From positions 5,456,001-5,520,000 of the forward strand of contig NZ_CP134779.1 of NCBI RefSeq assembly GCF_031884435.1: a DNA stretch of 64,000 bases. The letters run 5' to 3'. This document shows, one piece after another, positions 35,630-43,887 of the stretch (the first letter of the stretch is position 1; each line of letters begins with the position of its first letter). A program made the position numbers and the translations under genes. This DNA is from Bosea sp. 685. GTDB lineage: Bacteria > Pseudomonadota > Alphaproteobacteria > Rhizobiales > Beijerinckiaceae. A model generated the notes under the pieces. The model saw nothing but the letters and a program-made list of their open reading frames with translations, was not told where the DNA came from and made no database searches.

Positions 35630-37705
35630 TCAGGACGCGCGGCGGAACTGGGCGTCCTGAGCGTCCTCGGCATGGTCGAGTTCGAAGGCGAAGCCTCCGC
35701 TCCTGTTCGAGCGGGCGGGAGCCGGCGCCGACGCCGCTTTCTTGGACGAGCCCTTGGGCGAGCCGGCGCGGGCCATCTGCACCGCCTTGGCCTTGAGCTG
35801 CCCGACCACGCGGTCGATCTCCTTGCCGCCTTGCTCGATGCGGAAGAAGGCGATTGTGGTCTGGAGCTGCTCGGCCTGGGCTGCAAGTTCCTCGGAGGTG
35901 GCAGAGACCTGCTCGGACGCCGCCGCGTTCTGCTGCGTGACCTTGTCGAGCTGCTGGATCGCCTGGTTGATCTGGGTCGAGCCGACATCCTGCTCGCGGC
36001 AGGCGGCCGTGATCTCCTCGACCAGTTCGGCCGTCTTCTTGATGTCGGGCACCAGCTTGGCCAGCATCGAGCCGGCCTCCTGCGCCACCTTCACCGTATC
36101 AACCGAGAGCGTGCCGATCTCGGCGGCAGCCGCCTGGCTGCGCTCGGCCAGCTTGCGCACCTCGGAGGCCACCACCGCGAAGCCCTTGCCATGCTCGCCG
36201 GCACGCGCCGCCTCCACCGCCGCGTTCAGCGCCAGAAGATCGGTCTGACGCGCGATCTCCTGCACGATCGTGATCTTGGCCGCGATCGTCTGCATCGCAT
36301 CCACCGCACGGCCGACCGCAACGCCGCTCGCCTCGGCGTCCTTGGCCGACTGCGCCGCGATCTTCTCCGTCGTCGAGGCGTTCTCGGCGTTCTGCTTCAC
36401 ATTCGCCGCCATCTCCTCCATCGAGGACGATGCCTCCTCCGTCGAGGACGCCTGCTCCGTCGAGCCTTGCGACAATTGCTCCGCGCTCGCAGACAGCTCC
36501 TGCGAACCAGAGGAGACATTCTCCGCAGCCTGGAGCGCGTCGCCCACCACCTGCCTCAGCCGCTCGACCGTGCTGTTGAGCGCCTTCAGCAGATCGCCGA
36601 CCTCGTCATTGGTCTTGACGTCGACGATGCGCGTGAGATCGCCGTCCGCCACGGAATTGGCCAGGGAAACGGCGCCGGCGAGCCCACGGCTGATGCTGAC
36701 CGCGATCCAGCTCGCCGCGACGATGGCGATGAGCAGCGATGCGCCGACAATGCCGATCAGGAGCATCTTCGCGAAGGCTGCGGATGACAGAGCGGCATTG
36801 CCGATCTCGGTCATCCGGGTCTCGGCAAAGTTGCCGTAAGCATCAAAGGCCGCGAGCGTATCCTGCAGGGCCTTGCGCCCATCACCCTTGCTGAGCTCGA
36901 CTGCCCGGATATTGCCGCCCTCGCGGGCCGTATCGAGTGAACGTAGGACAACGGCCATCAATTGGTCGCTTCGCGCTTCGAGCGCCTGCGTCGAGAGGCC
37001 CAAAGGCGTCGCAACCGTCACGGCATTCGCCAGCGCGCGCTTCATGGTGTCGATCTGGCTCAATGCCGCCCGGCGCCGGGTATCGAGCTCCGTGGCCGAG
37101 ATGGCGCCCAGTGTCTCCATGACCAGCCGCAGGGAGCGCGCTGTTTCATAGCGCGCAGCCGTCACAAGCCGACCGGCAACGGCATGCTCCAGGGAGGCCG
37201 GCTGCTTGTCGAGCTCGGCGATGATCGCATCGAACGCGGCGTTCTGGCTCGCTACCGCGGGCACGCCTTCGGCGCTCCAGATCTCGGCCGCGCGGTTGGC
37301 GGAATTGAGCTTGGCATAGCGGATGGTTTCATCCTGGATCTCGTTCAGCGCCTTGGATTTTCCGAACGCCTGATCGAGCAGGCGCTTGCCCTGCTCGCTG
37401 GCGGTGGCATGCATCTCGGAGCTGAGCTTGGCGACCTTGTCGCGCCGGGCCGTCAATTCCGAGGCCGCCGCCTCGATATCCTTGTCCGTATCGGAGAGAA
37501 TGACGTTCTTCTCGGCGCGAATCTGAGCCTGAAGCTCATTCTGCAGGTCCGCGAGCGTGCTGACCCGCTTGCCCTGATCGATGATCGCGACCTCGGCCTG
37601 AGCAAGTTCTGAGAGCTGATAATAGGCGACGCCACCAGCAAGCATCGACAGCATGATGATGACACCGAATGTCGAAGCCAGCTTCGCCTTGATCGTAAAT
37701 CTCAT
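35630..37705 (-). CDS. Methyl-accepting chemotaxis protein (membrane receptor), paralogue
   Basis: This 691-residue receptor opens [20 protein letters not shown] with a first membrane helix, has a four-helix-bundle-like periplasmic domain (~30-310), a second membrane helix at [20 protein letters not shown], and a HAMP domain. The signalling domain is nearly identical to that of the downstream mcp. The ATG at 37705 follows a GGGGG-rich ribosome site. The periplasmic domain has diverged from its neighbour, so different ligands are expected. It lies 27 bp from the upstream cheW and 91 bp from the next mcp. Confidence 0.94.
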   Translation of the reverse strand: MRFTIKAKLASTFGVIIMLSMLAGGVAYYQLSELAQAEVAIIDQGKRVSTLADLQNELQAQIRAEKNVILSDTDKDIEAAASELTARRDKVAKLSSEMHATASEQGKRLLDQAFGKSKALNEIQDETIRYAKLNSANRAAEIWSAEGVPAVASQNAAFDAIIAELDKQPASLEHAVAGRLVTAARYETARSLRLVMETLGAISATELDTRRRAALSQIDTMKRALANAVTVATPLGLSTQALEARSDQLMAVVLRSLDTAREGGNIRAVELSKGDGRKALQDTLAAFDAYGNFAETRMTEIGNAALSSAAFAKMLLIGIVGASLLIAIVAASWIAVSISRGLAGAVSLANSVADGDLTRIVDVKTNDEVGDLLKALNSTVERLRQVVGDALQAAENVSSGSQELSASAEQLSQGSTEQASSTEEASSSMEEMAANVKQNAENASTTEKIAAQSAKDAEASGVAVGRAVDAMQTIAAKITIVQEIARQTDLLALNAAVEAARAGEHGKGFAVVASEVRKLAERSQAAAAEIGTLSVDTVKVAQEAGSMLAKLVPDIKKTAELVEEITAACREQDVGSTQINQAIQQLDKVTQQNAAASEQVSATSEELAAQAEQLQTTIAFFRIEQGGKEIDRVVGQLKAKAVQMARAGSPKGSSKKAASAPAPARSNRSGGFAFELDHAEDAQDAQFRRAS
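35847..36512 (-). repeat. Near-identical 666-bp copy shared by the two mcp genes (copy 2)
   Basis: Partner of 33551-34216; both encode the span from the methylation-helix segment ending [15 protein letters not shown] to the hairpin tip and down to [13 protein letters not shown]. Confidence 0.85.
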
Positions 37706-37732
37706 CAGAATACCCCCAACCTAAAGTAAATA

Positions 37733-38218
37733 TCAGTTCATTATCCGGGCTATTTCGGGAACGATTACGAATTCGTCGTTCCACTTCGTAATCAAGCGAA
37801 TGAATTCCGGCTTCCAATGCAGCCCCATTCGCGGCGTTTGCTGCGTATTGCGACTGGACACCGCCGTGACCTCGTAGACTTTGTCCGCGATGATCCCGAG
37901 CGTGACCGGGTCGCCATCGATCACGATCTCAATGACGACGATGCGCGTGTCAGCGGTCGCCGCGGCTGCAGGCATGCCGAAACGCAGGCGCAGATCGGCA
38001 AGCGGGATGACGTTGCCGCGCACATTGATCAAAGCCGGCAGAAAAGCGCGCGCACCGGCTACTCGCGTCACCGGGACGGGATCGATGATCTCGCGGACCA
38101 TGTCGGTCTCGATCGCGAAGATCTCGTTTCCGAGCCCGACCATCAGCACCTGAAGCCAGGTTTCCGCATCCGCGGACGATGCGCCTGTAGCCTTCTGCGC
38201 CTGAACCTGTTGCATCAC
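37733..38218 (-). CDS. cheW: Chemotaxis scaffold protein CheW (first copy)
   Basis: This 161-residue CheW-fold protein has VLMVGLGNEIFAIETDMVRE, the loop VTRVAGARAFLPALINVRGN, and VIPLADLRLRFGM. A ~20-residue Gln/Ala-rich N-terminal tail precedes the fold. The start overlaps the cheA stop by 4 bp and the mcp follows after 27 bp, which suggests assembly of CheA, CheW and that receptor as a unit. Unusually, the C-terminal strand reads WKPEFIRLITKWNDEFVIV rather than the GI-type ending of the second CheW. Confidence 0.94.
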   Translation of the reverse strand: MMQQVQAQKATGASSADAETWLQVLMVGLGNEIFAIETDMVREIIDPVPVTRVAGARAFLPALINVRGNVIPLADLRLRFGMPAAAATADTRIVVIEIVIDGDPVTLGIIADKVYEVTAVSSRNTQQTPRMGLHWKPEFIRLITKWNDEFVIVPEIARIMN

Positions 38219-40245
38219 GCGGCCTCCGGCGTTCTGTCGCTCTCGGCACGGCTCTGGCCGAGCATCACGAGTTGGGCGACGTCGAGGATAAGGGCCGCCG
38301 AGCCATCGCCGAGGATGGTGGCGCCGGAGAACATCGTGACGTCGGCATGGAGCTTGGAGAGCGACTTGATCACCGTCTGATGGCTGCCGATGATCTGGTC
38401 GACGACGAAGCCGATGCGGGTGTCACCCATCATGGTGATGATGATCTTCTGGTGCGGATCAGCCTCGCCCTCAGCCTCGAAGAGATCGCGCAGGCGCAGG
38501 AAGGGCACGAGATCGCCGCGCACATTGAGGAAGCTGCGCCCCTTGGAACGGGCCTCGATCGCCGGCGTCAGCTCGACGCATTCCTCCACCGCCGAGAGCG
38601 GGATGATGTAGCGCCCCTCGCCGACGCGGATCAGCAGGCCCTCGATGATGGCCAGCGTCAGCGGCAGGCGCAGCGTCACGCTCGAGCCGTGCCCGGGAAT
38701 CGTGGTGAGGTCGATCGTACCGCGCATGGCCTCGATCGTGCGTTTGACCACATCCATGCCGACGCCGCGGCCCGACAGCGCCGAGATCGTCTTGGCCGTC
38801 GAAAACCCCGGATGAAACAGGAACTGGTGGATCTCGTGCTCGCTCAGGGGCGCGCCCGGCTGGATCAGCCCCTGCTCCTCCGCCTTGGCGCGGATGCGCG
38901 CGGTATCCAGGCCGGCCCCGTCATCCTGTACCGTGACGAGCACCTGCGCGCCGACATAACGCGCGGCAAGCTCGATGCGCCCGGTCGACGACTTGTTCGT
39001 GCCTGCACGCCGCTCGGCGCTCTCGATGCCGTGGTCGATCGCATTGCGAATGAGGTGGACGAGAGGATCGGCCAGACGCTCGATCATGGTCTTGTCGAGC
39101 TCGGTGTCCTCGCCGATCGTGACGAAATCCACCGGCTTGTCGAGATCGCGCGAGAGGTCATGGACAAGGCGGCGGAAGCGGCCGAAGAGCGAGCCCATCG
39201 GCACCATGCGCACGCCCATAGTCGTGTCGCGCAGGCCCGACGCCAAGCGCTCGATTTCCTCGGCGATCGCCTTGATGGCGAGGTCCGTTCCGGCATGGGC
39301 GAGCTGGCTGAGCCGTGCCTGGGCGATGACGAGTTCGCCGACACGGTCCATCAATTCGTCGAGGCGCTCGGCCTGGACACGGACCGTCGAGCTCTTGTCC
39401 TCGGCGCGACGATTCAACTCGGCCTTCTCTTGAACCGGGCGCTCGACAGGAACCGGCGCCATCTCGCCGGCAGGCTCGCGCCGCACGGGGGCGACAGCGG
39501 CCGGCATCGACATGTCGAGCGGCGCCATCTCCGGCGCGGGCAGATCCAGTGCCGAGATCGTGAGCTTCATCTCGTCGCGCACGAACATGAAGACGTCCTC
39601 GATCTCGTCCTTCCCGCAGGCGCTGTGCAGCGTGACGGTCCAGGCGATCAAGCAAGCCTCGGGATCGAGCGCGGTCAGCTCGGGAACCGCATCGAGATTG
39701 GCCTGAACGTCGCAGGGACCAAACGCGCGCAGATCATCGAGAAGAACGAGCGGATTCGTGCCGTTGCGCAGAATTTCGGGCTCGAATGCGATCTCGATCA
39801 GCCAGCCTGCTGACGGGGGCGCCGCTTCGCGCCCCACATCGGTAGCCGGCATATTGTCTGCCGCTGCGGCAGGGCCGCCAATCAGGCGCTGCAATTCCTC
39901 GACGATCGCCTCGCCGATGATCGGATCGGTCGAATCCGGATCGTCGATCAGCGTGCGGATGTAATCCTTGGCCGCGAGCGAGACGGTGACGATGTCGCGG
40001 TCGGCGTCGATCTTGCCCTTGCGAATGAGGTCGAAGGCCGTCTCGAAATCATGGGTGAAGGCCGCGACCTTGTCGAAGCCGAACATCGCGCCCGACCCCT
40101 TGATCGTATGCAGCGCCCGGAAGGCGGCGTCGATCAGATCGCGGTCCTGCGGCGTCTGGCCGAGATCGAGCAGCACGGTTTCCAGGCTGTCGAGCAACTC
40201 GGCCGCTTCCTGGCGGAAGGTCTCGGTCGGATCGAGTTCCATCAT
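38215..40245 (-). CDS. cheA: Chemotaxis histidine kinase CheA
   Basis: The 676 residues contain an Hpt domain with phospho-acceptor H46 (ALHTIKGSGAMFGF) and a linker with a probable CheY-docking domain (residues ~145-235). A dimerisation helix pair (RLDELMDRVGELVIAQARLS), the ATPase domain (HLIRNAIDHGIES, DDGAGLD, GFSTA, GRGVGMDVV) and a CheW-like domain (LIRVGEGRYIIPLSAVEECV) follow. All catalytic boxes are intact. It overlaps cheY and cheW by 4 bp each. It should phosphorylate the adjacent CheY and CheB. Confidence 0.96.
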   Translation of the reverse strand: MMELDPTETFRQEAAELLDSLETVLLDLGQTPQDRDLIDAAFRALHTIKGSGAMFGFDKVAAFTHDFETAFDLIRKGKIDADRDIVTVSLAAKDYIRTLIDDPDSTDPIIGEAIVEELQRLIGGPAAAADNMPATDVGREAAPPSAGWLIEIAFEPEILRNGTNPLVLLDDLRAFGPCDVQANLDAVPELTALDPEACLIAWTVTLHSACGKDEIEDVFMFVRDEMKLTISALDLPAPEMAPLDMSMPAAVAPVRREPAGEMAPVPVERPVQEKAELNRRAEDKSSTVRVQAERLDELMDRVGELVIAQARLSQLAHAGTDLAIKAIAEEIERLASGLRDTTMGVRMVPMGSLFGRFRRLVHDLSRDLDKPVDFVTIGEDTELDKTMIERLADPLVHLIRNAIDHGIESAERRAGTNKSSTGRIELAARYVGAQVLVTVQDDGAGLDTARIRAKAEEQGLIQPGAPLSEHEIHQFLFHPGFSTAKTISALSGRGVGMDVVKRTIEAMRGTIDLTTIPGHGSSVTLRLPLTLAIIEGLLIRVGEGRYIIPLSAVEECVELTPAIEARSKGRSFLNVRGDLVPFLRLRDLFEAEGEADPHQKIIITMMGDTRIGFVVDQIIGSHQTVIKSLSKLHADVTMFSGATILGDGSAALILDVAQLVMLGQSRAESDRTPEAA

Positions 40246-40607
40246 GTGCGCACCAGCTTTGCGACGACGGCAAGCAACTGCTCGGGCTTGAACGGCTTGG
40301 TGATCCAGCCGGTCGCACCGGCGGCCTTGGCCTCCTGCTTGACCGCATCGTCGGATTCCGTGGTTAGGAAAACGATCGGCACGCCCATGAAGGAGGGCAG
40401 CGCGCGCAGGCCCCGGATCATCGCCATGCCGTTCATCACCGGCATGTTCAGATCGGTGATCACAAGGTCGAAGCTCTGCGTCTTGGCCTTGGCAAGCCCT
40501 TCCGAGCCGTCGCCGGCCTCGACCACATTATGGCCGGCAGGGCCAAGCACGAGCTTGATCATCTGCCTTACGCTGGGGGAATCATCGACGGTGAGAATCG
40601 TCGCCAT
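40242..40607 (-). CDS. cheY: CheY-type single-domain response regulator
   Basis: This 121-residue receiver-only protein has D8/D9, phospho-acceptor D52 (LVITDLNMPVMNG), the switch Thr in VFLTTES and WITKPFKPEQL. The ATG at 40607 was chosen; the frame upstream overlaps the STAS gene. It lies between the STAS gene and cheA and is the presumptive output of the cascade. With no flagellar genes nearby, its target could be a flagellar motor elsewhere or a non-motility effector. Confidence 0.94.
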   Translation of the reverse strand: MATILTVDDSPSVRQMIKLVLGPAGHNVVEAGDGSEGLAKAKTQSFDLVITDLNMPVMNGMAMIRGLRALPSFMGVPIVFLTTESDDAVKQEAKAAGATGWITKPFKPEQLLAVVAKLVRT

Positions 40608-40612
40608 GGCAA

Positions 40613-40909
40613 TCAGACCTCGTTGATGAGAATGCGGTCGGCGGAAGGCGACAGGGCAAGGCCAGCCCGCACCAGCGCAGTGCTCAGGGCCTCCGACGCG
40701 CCCTCCAGCCGCATGAGGCGCCCGGAAACAGCCGCCGTCTTGCTGGCCGAGACCAGGAGTTGGATGCCAGCAATGTCGCAGGCTGTGATCGCGGAGCAAT
40801 CGATGACGAGATCGCCGCCCGACTTGAAGGCGGCGGCCACTTCAACATGGCAAGACCTGATCGAGCGCAAGGAGCAGTCGACCGGCATATTCACCGTTGG
40901 CATGAACAC
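40613..40909 (-). CDS. STAS-domain protein heading the che operon
   Basis: This 98-residue protein is a single STAS (anti-anti-sigma-like) fold with LVIDCSAITACDIAGIQLLV as its core. Classical members have D-S-S-G at this place with the Ser phosphorylated; here it is D-I-A-G, so phosphoregulation is unlikely. STAS genes often accompany che operons, but their role there is unclear. It begins the operon, 5 bp before cheY. A second possible start is the Met two codons in. Confidence 0.85.
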   Translation of the reverse strand: MFMPTVNMPVDCSLRSIRSCHVEVAAAFKSGGDLVIDCSAITACDIAGIQLLVSASKTAAVSGRLMRLEGASEALSTALVRAGLALSPSADRILINEV

Positions 40910-41421
40910 TCACTTTCCGTTGAGTCATATCGCCATAAGACAGAGCGACATACCCAACCACGCAACACTACTTACTGCCTCAAGCTTGCGCGCAGAGGAC
41001 CGCAACCCGAACGCCGAACTCCAGGGATTATTTGAAGCTTAACGACCAATTACCGTTGATTATTCTCGGTTAATTCTGATCGATGTATTAACCCCGAATC
41101 TTATCTTGCGCCGATCGTCACAACCCTGCGTCCAGCGAATCCAGCTTGCGCCATGCGTAAATTGATTGCATGATTCGTAATCTTGACCGCCGTGCTTGTT
41201 CAGACGTTCCGGTCAACGGAAGTGGGACATGGGGCATTCCGCATCGAGCCCGCCGGGATCCAGATCCGGCGGCGATTACGACTACATTCACGCGCGATTC
41301 AAGACTTGCGTGCGATCCAAGACTTGCGCGCGATCCAACACTCGCGCGCAATCCAAGACCGGTCGGGCGGAGCTGCTTTCGTGGCTTGCTGTCTCCCTCA
41401 TCTGTCTCGCGGAGCGCACTG
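40910..41421. other. Divergent intergenic region between the che operon and an AraC-family gene
   Basis: About 510 bp. The first ~200 bp is noticeably AT-richer than its surroundings (around 41030-41110, with TTAATTCTGATCGATGTATTAA) and should carry the che promoter. Further on, four tandem 18-bp units occupy 41291-41362. An open frame runs from 41170 into the AraC gene but looks non-coding. No terminator or RNA gene seen. Confidence 0.5.
41291..41362. repeat. Four tandem 18-bp units upstream of the AraC-family gene
   Basis: The unit is CGCGCGATTCAAGACTTG, followed by three copies differing at one to four positions (CGTGCGATCCAAGACTTG and so on). It ends 59 bp before the ATG of the AraC-family gene. 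It may be a slippage array or a set of binding sites. Confidence 0.85.
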
Positions 41422-42444
41422 ATGCCGGCTGACTATCATAAAGGCGCGGTTCACCCGGCTCGCACGCGGCATTTCGTGGCGCACGACATTGACGAGGCGA
41501 TCGAGCATTTCGCAGCCTGCGGTTTCAGGCTCGCGCTTCAACCGCTGGGCGCCCGTTCGGGGCGGGTCGAGTTCAACGCGATCAGCCGGGCCTGCGACGG
41601 CATGTTCTTTTTCCGTACGAGCTTCGAGGAGCCGGTGGAGATTCGGCACCACGAGATTTTCGACGGCTTTCAAATCGTGATGCCGCTGAGCGGCTCGACC
41701 ACGATCATGCTTGGCGATGGCAACATCGAATGCGCGCGCTCGAGCTCCATCCTGCTCGACATGCGCGAGGTGAAATCAACGCGCCGCTCGGCCCGGTCGG
41801 AGAACTATACAATCCAGATCGAGCAGCGCCTGCTGACGCATCGCCTCTTCGAACTCACCGGCGCGCCGGTCTTGCGCAAGCTGCGCTTCACGCCGCAATT
41901 CGATGCGAAGGACCATGCGTCACAAGCCTTGCGCGCCTTCCTCGCCGCGCTCGATCGAACGATGCTGCTGCCCACGCTCGAGGAGGCGCCACACAGCGCC
42001 GGCAGGCTCTCGGCGTTGCTGATCGATCTCATTCTCGAGATTCTTCCGCATAATTATCAAGATGCCTTGTCGCGCCACGCGACGATCATCGTCCCCAAAC
42101 ATGTCAGGCGGGCGATCGACTATATCGAGCGCCATGCCGATGATTCACTGTCTCTGGAGGAACTCGTCACCGTCTCCGGTGTCAGCCTGCGAGCCCTGCA
42201 ATATGGCTTCCAGAAATTCCTTGGTGTCTCGATCTCGGAATATGAGCGCTCGGTGCGCCTGGACCACGCGCGCCGCGACATCGAACGCAATCCAAGCGAG
42301 CGCGTCGCTGTGGTCGCCAAACGCTGGAATTTCTCGAACTTCACGCGCTTCAACACGCAGTTCGAAGCCGCTTTCGGGATCAGCGCCGTCGCTTTGCGCG
42401 CCAGCCGCAACCAACATGCGGAGCAGCCCGAAACCGGCGAGTGA
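41422..42444 (+). CDS. AraC-family transcriptional regulator
   Basis: This 340-residue regulator has an N-terminal AraC-binding-like sensory domain (~20-190; EIFDGFQIVMPLSGSTTIML) and a C-terminal double helix-turn-helix beginning VRRAIDYIERHADDSLSLEE, with SLRALQYGFQKFLGVS and KRWNFSNFTRFNTQFEAAFG. The layout is that of the AraC subfamily with a PF14525-type sensor. I chose the ATG at 41422, which has GGAG 8 bp in front; the frame extends to 41170 through low-complexity repeats. It is divergent from the che operon and may control it; the ligand is unknown. Confidence 0.88.
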   Translation: MPADYHKGAVHPARTRHFVAHDIDEAIEHFAACGFRLALQPLGARSGRVEFNAISRACDGMFFFRTSFEEPVEIRHHEIFDGFQIVMPLSGSTTIMLGDGNIECARSSSILLDMREVKSTRRSARSENYTIQIEQRLLTHRLFELTGAPVLRKLRFTPQFDAKDHASQALRAFLAALDRTMLLPTLEEAPHSAGRLSALLIDLILEILPHNYQDALSRHATIIVPKHVRRAIDYIERHADDSLSLEELVTVSGVSLRALQYGFQKFLGVSISEYERSVRLDHARRDIERNPSERVAVVAKRWNFSNFTRFNTQFEAAFGISAVALRASRNQHAEQPETGE

Positions 42445-42446
42445 CG

Positions 42447-42576
42447 CTAGAGCGTTTTCGAGCGAAGTGGATACCGGTTCGCTCGCGACAAACGCGAAGC
42501 GTTTGCGCGGAGAAAACGCGTTAGAATAAAGATCTAGAGCAGTTGAACGATCCAACTGGATCGGAAACTGCTCTAG
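42447..42576. repeat. RIME-like mosaic repeat, two-module copy
   Basis: It starts 3 bp after the AraC-family stop. The first module (42447-42533) has AGCGTTTTCGAGCGAAGTGG, ACCGGTTCGC and GAAAACGCG. The second (42534-42576) has perfect 11-bp ends CTAGAGCAGTT/AACTGCTCTAG around GAACGATCCAACTGGATCGG. Both modules recur in the copy inside the PhnD-like gene at 56.5 kb. The pattern matches what is known of rhizobial intergenic mosaic elements; the family name is by resemblance. Confidence 0.8.
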
Positions 42577-42608
42577 CCGGCGCGCATGAGAGCCCGTTTG
42601 GAAACGCC

Positions 42609-42646
42609 AGCCCTCATCCTGCGGAGCGCTCCTCAGGATGAGGGCT
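42609..42646. repeat. Palindromic intergenic unit with a 13-bp perfect stem
   Basis: AGCCCTCATCCTG (42609-42621) and CAGGATGAGGGCT (42634-42646) form a perfect stem around CGGAGCGCTCCT, itself self-complementary. This CCCTCATCCTG type of palindrome is widespread between genes in Hyphomicrobiales. It lies between two convergent genes and could end transcription, although no T-run follows. Confidence 0.8.
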
Positions 42647-42668
42647 CAGAAGAGTTCCAACCCGGGGC

Positions 42669-43850
42669 TCAGGACGTGGTCCGCGGCGCCGGTCCGAGGC
42701 GCGGAAAGATTGCCTTGAAAGTCGCGCCCTGCCCCAGCAAGCTCTCGATGGTGAGACGCCCGCGATGGCGCAGCACGATGTGCTTGACGATGGCCAGGCC
42801 AAGGCCGGTTCCGCCCGCTTCACGGCTGGCGGCGGTGTCGACCCGGTAGAAGCGCTCGGTCAGGCGCGGCAGGTGTTCGGGCGCGATGCCGGGCCCGTCG
42901 TCGCGCACGCTGACGCTGGCCTCGGTCGCGCCGTCGACCACATCGATCGCAACCTCACCGTCCTTGCGGCCATATTTGATGGCGTTCTCGACCAGATTCT
43001 CCATCAGGCGCAGCAATTCGTCGCGGTCGCCGGCGACCTTCACCGGCTGCTCGGGCAGCGACAGGCGCAGATTCACATTGCGCTCACGCGCCATCAGCGT
43101 CAGCGGATCGACGATCTCGCGCGAGATACCGGCGAGATCGACCGGGGTTTCTGGCGCCAGATGGGCGCGCAGTTCGATGCGCGAGAGCGAGAGCAGATCG
43201 TCGACGAGGCGCGCCATGCGCAGGCCCTGTTCGCGCATGATCGTCAGGAAGCGGTCGCGCGCGCCGGCGTCGTTGCGGGCCGGGCCCTGCAGCGTCTCGA
43301 CGAAGCCAAGCAGCGAGGCCAAAGGCGTGCGCAATTCATGGCTGGCATTGGCGACGAAATCGACCCGCATGCGCTCGGTGACCCGCTGCTCGCTGAGATC
43401 CTCGAAAGTCAGCAGCAAGGAGCGACGCCCGCCCGCGGTCCGCAACGCCGCGATATGGATCCGAAAGGTGCGCTCGACCGGCACGCGCTCGACCAGTTCG
43501 ATGACGCGGCGCCCGCCCTGGCTCGATACCTGCTCCATCGCCCCGATCAGATCGGGATCGCGCATGACGAGCGTCAATTGCCGGCCCTTGTCGAGCGCCG
43601 GGATCAGCGCGTTCATCGCCGGGCTCAGCGCCTGGACGACGCCTTGCGCATCGAGCAGGACCACGGCCGAGCCGAGCGCCCCGATCAGGGCGAGCGTGGC
43701 GGGAGCATTGGGGTCGACAGTCTCGAACATCGGGCGCGGCACCTTGCGCTGTCCTCTCGCCACCGAGGCAGGCGCGAGAGCCGGACGACGCGAGAGGATG
43801 CCTTCCTGATCGGATCGCCGGCGCACGTCAATTCCCTTGACCTCGCCCAC
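42669..43850 (-). CDS. phoR: PhoR-like sensor histidine kinase without membrane segments
   Basis: This kinase of up to 393 residues has a PAS-like domain (ALIGALGSAVVLLDAQGVVQ), HisKA with the acceptor His in VDFVANASHELRTPLASLLG, and an HATPase with ENLVENAIKYG, DDGPGI, FYRVD and GGTGLGLAIVKHI. These are the hallmark boxes of the PhoR family. No hydrophobic helix is present, whereas most PhoR proteins have N-terminal membrane helices. A second start (ATG at 43730, MFETVD) would remove a basic 40-residue leader begun by GTG. It is divergent from a polyphosphate kinase, and no other PhoR lies next to phoB, so it is the likely PhoB partner. Confidence 0.8.
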   Translation of the reverse strand: MGEVKGIDVRRRSDQEGILSRRPALAPASVARGQRKVPRPMFETVDPNAPATLALIGALGSAVVLLDAQGVVQALSPAMNALIPALDKGRQLTLVMRDPDLIGAMEQVSSQGGRRVIELVERVPVERTFRIHIAALRTAGGRRSLLLTFEDLSEQRVTERMRVDFVANASHELRTPLASLLGFVETLQGPARNDAGARDRFLTIMREQGLRMARLVDDLLSLSRIELRAHLAPETPVDLAGISREIVDPLTLMARERNVNLRLSLPEQPVKVAGDRDELLRLMENLVENAIKYGRKDGEVAIDVVDGATEASVSVRDDGPGIAPEHLPRLTERFYRVDTAASREAGGTGLGLAIVKHIVLRHRGRLTIESLLGQGATFKAIFPRLGPAPRTTS

Positions 43851-43887
43851 AGGTTAGCTTGCCCCCTAAGAACCAGGGAGCAAGGCG

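Noticed and set aside
41291..41362. CRISPR-like array
   Set aside because: Four contiguous 18-bp units without spacers and no cas genes in the window.
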